Of a stretch of DNA of 64,000 nucleotides, positions 11,679 through 23,261 are shown one piece after another. Source of the stretch: Jackrogersella multiformis (Eukaryota > Ascomycota > Sordariomycetes > Xylariales > Hypoxylaceae). A program made the position numbers and the translations under genes. Location: contig CADCXD010000018.1 in assembly GCA_902806575.1 (NCBI GenBank), positions 1,922,001-1,986,000 of the forward strand. The letters are read 5' to 3'. Each line of letters starts with the position of its first letter. The stretch's first letter is position 1. The notes under the pieces were generated by a model. The model made no database searches, was not told the origin of the DNA, and worked only from the letters and a program-made list of their open reading frames with translations.

Positions 11679-12615
11679 TGTTCGATTTAAAGTCTTTGCT
11701 GTGTTATGTACTAAGCTTCATTGAGTGGACTTTTATATTTGGGAAGGTACGTTGCACATAGCAGGACGGATAGATGCATTGATTGCCTTAATTGACTCTA
11801 TTCTCACGAGTATAATATCAAATATTTCCTGTGTATTATTATAAGTTCTTAATTTCGAGTGAGACTTTTATGTGGAAGGTATATAATCTTAACACGGATG
11901 TCACTGCCCATCGAGACGACACAACAGCATGCTAATACCACGTAATACGCAAACGGTAATTAGATCTTGTACGTTAATATGTTTGCTTCACATTCATATT
12001 ATATGTATTTCTTAGTGATAGGCTGGTTCAGCATTTGTTGTGCGTGTGTACCTGTGGGTGCTATGTACCTATCCATGGCAGTTAAGCACCGAATATTTGA
12101 TTAGCATGAGACAAATACAAATATGTGTAGGATCCATAACAGACTCGTGCTGAAAATCTATCGTAAGACGATGTAGTATCGAAATATATTCTGACAGTTG
12201 ATATTGCAAGAGTCGTTCAGCCATATTGTTGAAAGATCTACTAGGTCTGGGTAGGTAAGGCGAGCAAAGTATTGCTATAACGCAACGCAAGTTTGAAATC
12301 GCCCACTTTTGACTGCGCCAAACAGGGATAATACCTATGCCATATACAATATCAGTTTAAGTTGAAATATGGGGTTTTAGTATGTCGAGGTATGTTTACT
12401 TTGATGCTCTTGATATGGTTTTTGAGACCATGGCATAACACACTTCGAGTCAGGAGAAATGAAGTGCCACCCCTTTCACACAGGGTAGTCTACGATGATC
12501 GAATCCTTCAAAATTCTCAATCGACACATAGTAAAGCCATGCATATTTATTCCGCAGTGCTACTTCATGTTTTCTGTCCATCTTCGTCTCGCTAAACCAG
12601 CATCTACTTATTTTA
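11679..12615. other. Intergenic, no gene seen
   Basis: AT-rich spacer between the tRNA and the acyltransferase gene. The short ORFs at 12069-12290 and 12362-12595 look random. Confidence 0.55.
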
Positions 12616-14272
12616 ATGATGTCGGGCCCCTTTAGATGTATCCTACGGCAACAAGGGAGCCATACCATAAGATATAGTCCACTGGAAAATGGTGTAGATC
12701 ATTCAGAAAAATCTGATGAAAGAGATTCGTCGGAAATCGATCATGATGCGGAGGCCAACGATCCCAAGGTAACGTCGAAGCAGCGCCGATGGAAAATCGC
12801 CGTAAATGGGTTCCTTAAGCCCCTGATTGTACTTCTACCCAGCTTCCTCCACCCTAGTGACCTTGACACGCCACCTAGGATTCTCCACAGGACAGCTTGG
12901 TTGGGTAAATATCATCGAAACTTACACCAATGAAAAGCTATATTAACAGAGTAAAGATGGCCTCCGCGGCGTAGCAGCGTTCTTCGTGGTATGGCACCAC
13001 ATGTCGCTGGTGTGGTTCTCGTGGGAAATTCACGACGGGTGGACCGGCTTCAGTGATCCATTCATAAGGTTTCCGCTCATCCGGCTTACGATATCAGGTC
13101 TACCAAATGTCATGGTGTTCTTCGTAATATCCGGCTACGCTCTGAGCTACAAGACCCTGAGCCTGCTCCGCCAAGACCGGCTCTCCGACACGTACCATAC
13201 TTTGGCTTCGTCTATGTTCCGCCGACACCTGAGGCTGTTCGCTCCCGCTGTTATACTCTGCATTCCCTGTGTTCTTATAGCGTACACAGGTCTTTATGGA
13301 AATGGGGAACGCATGCCGGGAGCTGCCGTCTCGACGCTAAACCCGCCGCGCTACGACACGTTCTCGGAGCAGCTTCTCGACTATGCTGGTGCCGTCGCAC
13401 GCTTGTGTGATCCCTTCACGGGCGATGCGACGGGATGGATATACAACAATGCCTTGTGGACACTGCCGATCGAATTCCGTAGTTCGCTTGTGGTGTTCGG
13501 GCTACTGCTCGCTCTATCGAGGGTCGGTAACGCCGCCCGGATGCTGCTCGTGTTAGGAGTAGCGCTGTACTGCATCTACTTCGTCCATTGGGCTGAGTTC
13601 CTCTTTGTCGGTGGCATGCTGCTGGCAGATTTACAGTTCTGCTTTTCCGAGCGCGAGAACAACGATAAGCATCAGGTTTGCGAAACGAGAAGCTGGAGTT
13701 GCGGTTCCCGGGTTGCAAAGTCGACGACGCGCTGTTGGAGATACGTGACTAGTTGCTGTCCACTTCAAACTTTGGCTTCCCTGGTCTCGTTCCTAGGCGC
13801 TTTATACCTGCTAGGCATGCCTAAGTTGGAGCGCGGCGGTGCCGAGACCCCTGGATTTGAGATGCTGGCTTCGCTAATCCCGGAGCGTTGGCGAGCGGCC
13901 GGGTCGCCGAACCACTTCTGGCTCTCGCTTGCCGCGGTCTGGCTGGTATTTTCTGTCGATCGCGGGCCGTATTTACAGCGGATATTTACTTGTCACTTTA
14001 CGCAATATCTTGGGCGGATATCATACTCCCTATATCTTGTACACCTGGTCATCTTACATAGCTTTGGCTTCCGGATTAGCAGGGTTTTTGTGGAAATAAC
14101 AGGGTCTGACACGGAAGTGAGATATTTCACGGGAATCATGATGGCCGTAGTTGTTTTCTGGTCTATCACCATCTGGGTGGCAGATATTGGTTGGCGATTT
14201 GTTGATGCTAACGTAGTTCGGTCTGCGTTCTGGTTGTACGGTCGATTCTGTAAGAGTGTACCGGTATCTTGA
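12616..14272 (+). CDS. Acyltransferase-3 family multi-pass membrane protein
   Basis: Predicted integral membrane O-acyltransferase (AT3/OafA type). Fungal members often sit in secondary-metabolite or cell-surface pathways; the acceptor substrate is unknown here. Two exons, 12616-12904 and 12957-14272, give about 534 residues. The junction rebuilds the AT3 signature TAWL-DGLRGVAAFFVVWHHM, which fixes the 3' splice site at AAAG (12956) rather than the upstream ACAG. The second His of the WHHM run is the likely catalytic His. The RHLRLFAP segment supplies the conserved Arg of the second helix region. About ten hydrophobic segments follow, and YLGRISYSLYLVHLVI near the C-terminus is typical. The start may be either of two adjacent ATGs (12616 or 12619). 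Neighbours give no pathway context. Confidence 0.85.
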
Positions 14273-15166
14273 ATAATGCCAGTCGACAAGGGGGGGGGGG
14301 ACCAAGCGTTTCATTTATATTAATCAATATTTATATTTTAGTATGTCGTTTAATAGTCCACTAAACAATACGACCTACACAATCTTATATTTATGAGGTA
14401 CATAGGAAAAGGGGTAATGAGAAATAATGTTTACCTAGGTACACTACCTAGTAATACTGTCATGAATATCAACCTTCATGGAATGTGACAATGAGGAAAA
14501 ACCCCTATTCGAGAGTAGTTTGCAAGCGTAAATAGGAACTCGATTTTGGCTAGATCTATGACCCTACGGAATATTTGGCTTTCTCGTTGTGGCCGGATTT
14601 ACCAAGTTTTTTAAAACTAGGGGAGCGCAGCTATAAAATTTTGAGACGGGTGAGTAAATGCCTTCGAAATTACAGATAGCCTACTTAAGTGAATGAGATG
14701 AATATATTATAGTCAATAATTTGCGTATAGATCATGCTTATACGGCATAGAAGCGCCTAAGATTGGAGGTTTTGGCATTCGAAGATAGAATCTTCCATGC
14801 CACACGCGACCACAAAAAGGGGTGGAGTAGGTCGTAGCTAATAGTGACCAGCTGTTCTAGGTAATTGCTGTGCTGTCTATGCAATCACCTAGTTATACAT
14901 GGTATTGTACTTACCTAGGTACTTATCGACCTGATGTGTTTTGGTATAGTAGTATTTGGAGCCAGAAACTTCTTAATTTACACGACCAATGGAACCTCCC
15001 TAACCTAGGGTGGCCGACGTCGTGTCAGTGTGTAACAATTCTATGAGTTTCTTTCGGGGCGACCCCTCTGAGAACCTTACGGCAATTGTAGACATAATCT
15101 CAACATACTTGAAGATAGACCTGGTAGCTCCCAAAACTGCTAATAATCACTATTGTCATCCCTACG
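14273..15166. other. Intergenic, no gene seen
   Basis: Starts with a run of about 11 G (14290-14300), then ordinary AT-rich spacer with CCTAGG palindromes near 14433-14452 and 14909-14922. No coding signal until the short ORF at 15167. Confidence 0.55.
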
Positions 15167-15258
15167 ATGGAGGAGAATCCTATTCTTGATCGACAGGCTG
15201 CCTGTCATACGGATTGGCTCCACGAAGCAGAGCATGATCAATATATGCATGCAAGTTG
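15167..15258 (+). pseudogene. Possible orphaned first exon cut off by the retroelement
   Basis: An ATG-led frame of 30 codons plus two bases with non-random composition (MEENPILDR...DWLHEAEHDQYMHAS). It ends at a usable 5' splice site, TTG|GTGAAT, 14 bp before the probable left LTR end. Splicing to an acceptor at 21760 (TTACAG) would enter the downstream DUF7587-like frame in phase 2. Without the inserted element the intron would be about 54 nt, a normal size for this window. This is inference: the exon has no recognisable domain of its own. Confidence 0.3.
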
Positions 15259-15272
15259 GTGAATATAAGATA

Positions 15273-15515
15273 TGTTAGAACTTATGAAACAAAGCTATTG
15301 GATGAGGTTAATCAGAAGACTTGGTTAATATATGCAAGACTGAACCAACAAGATTATAAGGACGCCAACGACGCTTAAGGAGATATTTAGATTATATACA
15401 TATAGATTATTACGCCTCGCTTCGCAAGAAGAGATAGAAGGTAAGGACCTTAAGACCATAAAGAATTATTACTTAAAATTAAACTACAGTTCCAAGCCTT
15501 ATTATCCTTATTACA
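15273..15515 (+). repeat. 5' LTR of the retroelement
   Basis: Starts TGTTAGAA and ends TTACA. The portion 15325-15515 aligns without gaps over 191 bp to 21530-21720. Every mismatch I can see is a transition (C/T or A/G), some mutated in this copy and some in the other. The left boundary is less certain and could lie up to about 50 bp to the right. Confidence 0.75.
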
Positions 15516-18500
15516 GATAATTCTTTTTAAATCTTAAGAAAACCTTATTCTTAAAAAGCACGTACCTTTCGAAAGAAAGTTTACCTTATTTTAAAATTAC
15601 TTTATTTTAATTATTTATAAGTAATTAACTTACTTTAAGAAGTTTTTTATTAAAGTATATTATATTAATATTACTTATCGATTATTTTATTACGTACGTT
15701 ATTATAGCCGTAAAAAAACCTTTATATTTTATAATTTTTTAATATTTAAGTTAAATATTTATCTTTTAACTTTAATATTTATTAATTTATAAAATCTTAA
15801 ATTACTTTTTTTATTAAACGACGAGTAACTTTTCGAATTATTTATATTACCCTTTTTATAAAAATTTTTAAAAAAAATCAAATAAATAAAAAACCGTTAT
15901 TAATAAAAAATTATTAAAATTAAACGATAACGTTTTAATACGTAATTCCTTATTAAAATATTTAAAATAAAAAATATATCGCTTTAAAACCTTTCCTTTA
16001 TTTTAAAATTACTTTAATTTAATAACGATAATATCGTGATTTTTTATAACTTTTAAAATTATAAAATAATTATATAAAACGCTTTAAATATTAATAATAT
16101 TAAAGTTAATTTTAATAACCTTTTTATATAATTTATTAAACTTTATTAAAAAATATATAATAATTATTATATTATTTAAATATTTATTATTATTATTATA
16201 AATAATTAAATTATTAATAAAAATTAAATCCGGGATTAATATAATATAATCCGAACAGTTTATAATATAATAATTTAATTTAATTAAACCGGTATAATAT
16301 TAATAAACGAATAAATAACTTATTTTAAATAATAAGTTTAATAAATTAATTTAAACTTTTTATAATAAATTTAAAGTATAATTATTTAATATATATAAAA
16401 TAATTAAGCTTAATAAAAAGTTATTAATAAGTTTAAAGAAATAATTAATTATTATTAATAAACCTTTTAAATTTTTTATTAAAATATTAAAAAGTAAAAA
16501 GATTTTTAATAAAAGGTAATAAATTAAACTTATATTAAAGAATTTTAAATTAACGATTTTTTTATAAAAAATATATAAACTTTATATATATTAACGTAAA
16601 AACCTACCGTTAATTTAATAATTTAAAGGTTTATATTTAAACTGCTTTTAATAAATTTAATATTTAATTAACTTTTAATAAATTAATTAATATTAACTTT
16701 ATTTTAAAAAATATTAAAAAACGTATTATATTAAAAACGTTAATTAAATTAAATCTCTTTAAATAAAAAAACTTAATATATTTTAATTAAAAAGCTTAAA
16801 TAAGGATTTTTTTTTTTATAATTTCTTTTATAAGCTTAAATTAAAAGAATAATTAAAAAAGTATAAATATAATTTAATTTTATAAAAATAAACCCTTTTA
16901 TATTTAAAAGAAATAAAAGAGAAATCTTTTCTTAAAAAATTATCGAAGCTTTTAATAACGATTTAAGTAATTTTAACTTCGATAATTAATTTTAAAACTT
17001 TAAATTACTTAAAAACCTTTTTAAAAAATTACCTCGAGGTAATTACGCGCCTTTAAATAACGATAAAAACCTTTTACTTTAAAATAATAACGATAAATTA
17101 TTTAAAGCTTTAAAAAAATTAACTCGTTCCTTTTTTATTATAACCATTATTAATTTAATATAACTTAATAAACTTATTGTTTATAATAATAAAAATCTTT
17201 TAAAGTTTTAAAATTAATAAATTAAAGTTAAAATATATTTAAAAACGTATACGAAAAGCTTTTTTAAAAATTATCACCGTATTAATTAAGTTAAATCGTT
17301 ATTATTTTAAAAAATATAATTATAATATTAATAATATAAAAGTTAAATTATACGATTAAAAATCTCGGATAATTAAATAATATACGTTATTATTTTTTAA
17401 AAACGTTTTATAAATTTTTAAAAAAAATATCGTAATTTAAAATAAATAAATAAACTTAAATATTAAAGGGATATTATTTAATATTTTATTAAATTATTAA
17501 ACCTTAATAAAATAATTTAATAATTTAAAATAACGTTTTAAAATTATATCGTTAAATTTTTTTTAATAAAATCATTAAATTAATTTATTTTAAATAAAAA
17601 AGATTTCTCGATATAAATAAAAAGTTCCTTACCGTTATTTAAGAAATAAGTTAAATATACGAGAATATATTAATTAACCTCGGTATTTCGGGAAAAAAAA
17701 GACTTACTTTAATTTAAAAACCTTTAAAATTAAATTAAATTAACCGCGAAAGGAAAATTCGCTTTAATTTAAATTAAGATTAATCCTTAAGAAATAACGA
17801 TAAATTTAAAACCGAAAGTAAGTTAAAAATACCTTAAAAATTAATTAAACGGATATAAATTAACGTAAAAAAGATAAGAAATCTTATTAATATTATAAAC
17901 GTAATAATTATTAAACCTTTTTTTATTTTATAAAAGAAAATATTAATAATAAAGATTTATTATTAACTTTAAATAAAGTTTCTTTCGTAAAACTTTTTTA
18001 AAACGAAAATACTTAATTTATACCTTTATTTTTAAAAAAGGTAAAAATAAATGTAATATTACGAGAAATATCGTAACTTTAAATTATAAAAATTAAGGAT
18101 TTTAATTTAAATTTTTAAAAAGCCTCGACGTTATATTTTATTAAATTTTATAATTATATTAAAATAATAAACTTTAAATTATAATAATTAAAAAATTAAT
18201 TAAAAATTAAATAAAAGTTATAAAAAAACTTTATTTAAAATTAATTTTTAAATATAATATTATTATATAACGGAAAAAAACATTAAATATAAACATTATT
18301 AAATTTTAAAAGTTTTATTTTAATAATATTATTTTTTAAAGTATAAAAATAAAAAGTTTTAATTATTAAGAAATAATAAATATAATTTATTTTCACCTTT
18401 AATTTAATTTAAGTTTTTTTATAAAACGTTATTATACCGATCTTTTTATTTTTTATTATTAAAAAAACTATTTTTTTAAAATTAATTTTAAATTAAATAT

Positions 18501-21473
18501 TTTAAATAATAAATGCGATATTATTATATTATAATAATAAATAAAAACTTATAAACTTATAAACTTTTTCCGGAATCTTAAAAAAATTAAGTAATATAAT
18601 AATAATAAAAAATATCGAGGTAAAAAAAATATTAAAAAATATTCTTAAGGAATTTTATAAATTTATATATATTATAATTAAAAAAATAAGATAATATTTC
18701 TTAAATTATTAACTATAAAATTATATTATCGATCTTTAAAAAAAGAATTTTTTTTTTAAAAACTACTTTACGTTATAAGTAAAAAAAACTCGATACGTTT
18801 CGATTATAATTAAACGAAATGCTTAATAACGAACGTATTTAAAAATTAATTTTATTATACGTTATATTTATAATGTTTATCGATAAGTTAAACCTTTAAA
18901 ACCTTTTTCGATTTATAATAAATTATAAAAGTTTAAATAATATTAATATTTTTATTCGTTATTTTATACCTTTAATATTTAAATTATAAATTTAATTTAA
19001 AACCGCGAAATAATTTATAAAAATTAACCTTAAATTAAAATTTTACCTAATTAAAATTAAAGAAAAATATAAATAAAAAATAATATTCCGTTATAAATAC
19101 GACCTTTTTAAATATTTAATAATATTATTCGAATTAATTAACGCTTTTACGATTTTTTAATTAATAATAAATAATATTTTTTAAAACCTTATTAATTTAA
19201 ACCTTTTAATATATTTAAATAATTTCTTTATTTATGTTAATATAATAAAAAAACACGATAAAATTATTAAAGAAATCTTAAAAAAACTTATAAAATATCA
19301 CTTAATAATTAACTTATAAAAGTATTTTTAAAAAGTTTAAAAAATAAACTTTTTTAATTATATTAATAATTAAAAAATACTTAAATTTTTTAAAGAATCT
19401 TAATAATTTATAAAGAAATTCTCGGAAATAATAAAATTAATTATTAACGTAAATAAAGAAAATTAAAAAAATTAAAAATAAACCGAAAAAATAAATAAAT
19501 CTTTTAAAAAACTTAAATATTAATTTACTTAAATTCTTATTATAATATATTTCGATCTTTTAAAATAAATTTATATAAAAGTTAATATATTAAATTATAT
19601 TATTAACGTTATTCTTTTTTAAAAAAACGATTAAAAAAAGCTTAAACCGGTAATTTATTATTCTCGTAAATTTATATCGGTAAAAATAAATTTTTCGGTA
19701 AATAATATTAATATTTTAAAAATATTAAATATTAAATCGAAATTTATTTTAATTATTAAAACTTAATTTATTTTATAATAATTAAAGTTTTAAATTAACG
19801 TTAAGCTTAATAAACGTAAAAATTATTATTATATTAATTTATTATTAATTATCGACCGGGAAAATGAAATAATAAAGCCGATATTTTTTTAAATTATCGT
19901 AATATTAACTTAAAAAAAAGGAAGTTAAAAATTAACTTATAAAATTAATTTTATAAGATAAATATTTTTTAAACTTTTAAGGAATTTTATTTACTTTCTC
20001 GGTAATTATCCTCATTATTTTAAGAAAACTTTACAGTTTAATTATATTTAATTAAGCTTTTAACTTTATTAAGCGATTAAAAAAATAATTATTAATAACT
20101 TAAAATATATTATATAAATTAAAAATCCTTTTAAAAAAGTTATTTTATAAAATAACCTTTTATATTAAAAAAGGAAACTTTAAATATTTATAAAACTTTA
20201 AAAAATAGTTATTTTTATTAAATATAATACCTTTATCGTTAAACATATAAAAATAAATAAAATCTTAAAATTAATTATTTAAAACTTTTAATAATTAAAT
20301 ATTAAAAATATTATTTAAAATTACGTACGAAATTATTTAAAATATTAATAAAATAAAATTTCTTATTACGTTTTATATAAACATTTTTAATCGATAAATT
20401 TATATTATAAACCTTAATTAATAATAATAATAAATTTTATTATTAACTTTTTTTTATCGAATAATTATAAATTTATTTAAATAATAATAAATTTATTTTT
20501 TTTAAAAAAAAAAGTTAATAATTTAATTAAAATTTTCGTTAAATAATATTAAAAACTATATAATATATCTTTAAATATTATTTTTAATAAAGATTTTAAG
20601 TTTACGTTTTATATTTAAAAGGATTTTTTAAAATTAATAAATATTAAATTTTACTCGTAAATCGATAAATAAATAAAACGTTTTAATTAAATTATAAAAG
20701 TTTATTTTAAAGCTTTCGTTAATTATAAAATAAATAATTAAAAAAACTTACTTATAACCGTAAAATTCGTTTATAATAATATCGCTTTATTATTAATATA
20801 ATTTACCTTTTTTTATATTAATTATAATTATTATTCGGTAATTTATAATTTTTTACGAGCATTTTAAGTAATTTTAAAAGTAAATTATATATATATTAAA
20901 TAATATAAATATATTAAAATACGTAAAAATACTTAAAATAAAACCGTTAATAAATAAAAAAATAAATTAATAAACGATAAAAAAACGTATTAATTTTTAA
21001 AGTAAATTAATTTATAATATTAAATATAAAAAACATTAAAATTAAACGCTTTATTAAAAAGTTAAATAAAAAGCTTTTAAGTTCCTTTAAAATTTAATAA
21101 GTAAGTTTTTTTATCGTAATAAAACTTATTCTTTTTAAAAAATAAAAAATATATAACTCGTTTTATATTTTATTTATTAAACTTTACCGCGTTAATAATT
21201 AAAAACTTTTTAACTTTAATTAAGTTTTATAAAAAGTAACCTCGATAAAATTAAAGAACTATTAAATAAAATAAATAATAAACTTTATTAAAAATTAAGG
21301 AAAAATAAAATACCTCGTAAAATTAAAAAGTTAACTAATTAAAAAATATTAAACTTAAGAACTTTATAAATATATATTTAATAAAAAAATAAAAGTAATA
21401 ATTAAATTATTTAATAAATAATATACCGATAAACTTTATAATTTTATAATTATTTAAAATGCTTAAAAACGAA

Positions 21474-21720
21474 TATTAAGAAAAAAAAAACTAATATTAT
21501 ATAAATTAACTTTATAAAATAAAACTTAATTAATATATGTAAAACTAAACTAACAGGATTATAAGGGCGCTAACGACGCTTAAAAAGATATTTAAATTAT
21601 ATATATATAGGTTATTACGCCTCGCTTCGCAAGAAAAGATAAAAGGCAAGGACCTTAAGACCATAGAGAATTATTACTCGAAATTAAACTACAGTTCCAA
21701 ACCCTATTGCCCTTGTCACA
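21474..21720 (+). repeat. 3' LTR of the retroelement
   Basis: Partner of the 5' LTR. The gapless core is 21530-21720, including ACGCCTCGCTTCGCAAGA, which is identical in both copies. It ends CTTGTCACA. Its right half is less decayed than its left half. The left edge is ambiguous: if the A-rich run 21478-21490 is the polypurine tract, the LTR begins near 21491. Confidence 0.75.
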
Positions 21721-21731
21721 CTGCCCTGGAT

Positions 21732-22621
21732 ATGTTAATATATCCCGAAGATCGTTACAGTGTTGCAAATGAAGAAAATCAACATCCATGGAAAGCACAG
21801 AATTCTCACTCCTTTCAGTTTCCTCTTCTCAGGATCTGGGACAAGTGCTCAGGAAGTCAGCCCACCAAGGACAATCTAATGGTGTCAAGGGCACCCGAGA
21901 TGCGCCTCGATAGTAAAGAATCGCGGCAAGACACTTTGGCTATGCATCTTAACCACGCGGAATGGACCTCTGGGCCGTATATATCTTTTACAAGCTCCCC
22001 ACGCGAAATCGAAAATATCGCGCAAATGAGAATCAGGAAACATCGGGGTGATCAGACACTTTCGGTTATAGACCCGAACAGCCGAATTAGGATTGGTTTG
22101 CCTATTCTTAATGTTGAAACTGAGATGGACTATTACGACATTCCAGATCCCTATAAGAAAGGAAATTATTTCTATACCGATCACTACGTTTGCTTGTGGC
22201 AGGTCACGGAAGCTGAGATTATTGGCCATTGGAAATGGTGTGAACTCAAAGACAATGCGGACTGGTATCAAATCATTCTAGATGATTTTCGATCGACAAC
22301 AAACAATGCAAATAGCTCGTCGGTAGACATGAACGACTTGCAAAGGAGCTTTAACACGATGTCTGGTAGGTTATAACGTTAACCTATGTTTACTAAATGC
22401 TCATTATTCAAGTTGATGACGAGATTTTCGATGAAGGATATGATTGGGATGATTGGGATATAGATGAGGAAGCAGATAAGGAAGCAGAGGAGGAAGCAGA
22501 GGAGGAAGCAGAAGAGGAAAATGCATCAGATAATATAATTAGGATGATAGAGGGGACTGGGAACTATAGTTTAAACATTTATCAAAGATGGCGATGTAAT
22601 TCTGGCTTGGGAATTTATTAG
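21732..22621 (+). CDS. DUF7587-like fungal protein of unknown function
   Basis: Exons 21732-22365 and 22413-22621 (47-nt intron, phase 1) give about 280 residues. Residues 30-185 resemble a fungal domain I recognise as DUF7587-like: FPLLRIWDKCSG at the start, then PYISFTSSP, a middle run SVIDPNSRIRIGLPILNV, and YYDIPDPY ahead of HYVCLWQVTEAEIIGHWKW. The function of this family is unknown to me. Exon 2 is a highly acidic tail with an imperfect tandem of the codon block for EEA (22481-22520). The frame begins only 12 bp beyond the 3' LTR, so its native 5' end was probably displaced. The domain itself shows no stop codon and no RIP-like decay. Alternatives are a gene driven by the LTR or a silent remnant. 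Confidence 0.65.
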
Positions 22622-23261
22622 CTGAGTTACAACGTGGATGCTAATATGCGGAATTCTTTTACGTTGGGTACATGTATGGGCAGTTAAGCTCCTTATATCT
22701 TAGATTGATAAAAGAATTTCCTTCATTACGTCCTTATATTTATAATATTTGTATGATGGTGAGATCGTTTACGTCCGGAGGACGTGAAGACTATACTACC
22801 GAGTAGCTAATCCTACACATCGACACGCATCCTTGGGCTACGGTGAGTTAGTTAGATATGGTTATGCTACGAGTTCGATATTGTTGTCATCGTCGACTTT
22901 TATCTATCTACTTATTGAATACACTATACGCGTATGACAATTCTGAACATGAGATGCATGTGTATAGTAAGAGGTAAAGGAGGTCGTATTGGCGGAGTTA
23001 TTAGGGGTAATGATGCTCATAGGTATTATAACATCACCCATGCGTAATATTCCTCATGATCTTCTTCATATAAGATACCATAAGTTAGTCTCGAATAGTT
23101 AGATATTAGTTTCCATACATTACTACAAGCTCTTACATATCCATAGCTCCCGGCTCGTACCCCACTTTTCTGATGCCCCTTTAAATTTTGAATATATAAT
23201 ACCAAGCCGGTAACTCCCATTCTACCGGTTTATCGTCCCCCCGGGGATTATGTTCGACTCA
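22622..23261. other. Intergenic between convergent genes, no gene seen
   Basis: Spacer between the 3' ends of a + and a - strand gene. No family-like ORF, repeat or RNA is visible. Confidence 0.6.

Larger units (their letters stand above)
15273..21720 (+). mobile_element. RIP-degraded Ty3/gypsy LTR retrotransposon
   Basis: A 6.4-kb block bounded by two direct repeats. The interior (about 15516-21473) is extremely AT-rich and has no open frame. Remaining C and G sit largely in CpG or CC/GG, while CpA/TpG are nearly absent, as expected of RIP. Despite this, the + strand frame near 19086-19170 still reads KYDLFKYL...LFELINAF, matching the gypsy reverse-transcriptase block usually seen as RYGxFEYLVMPFGLTNAP. 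About 90 bp further on, LKKLIKYHLIINL matches the following RT thumb region. This fixes both the superfamily and the + orientation. A purine run at 21478-21490 could be the polypurine tract. No target-site duplication is evident (AGATA on the left, CTGCC on the right). The element must be inactive. Confidence 0.85.

Noticed and set aside
15516..21473. Possible centromere or AT-isochore
   Set aside because: The flanking LTR pair, gypsy RT relic and 6-kb size explain it as one decayed element.
15268..21725. Target-site duplication around the retroelement
   Set aside because: Left AGATA and right CTGCC do not match at the boundaries I prefer; either the boundaries are off or the duplication is lost.
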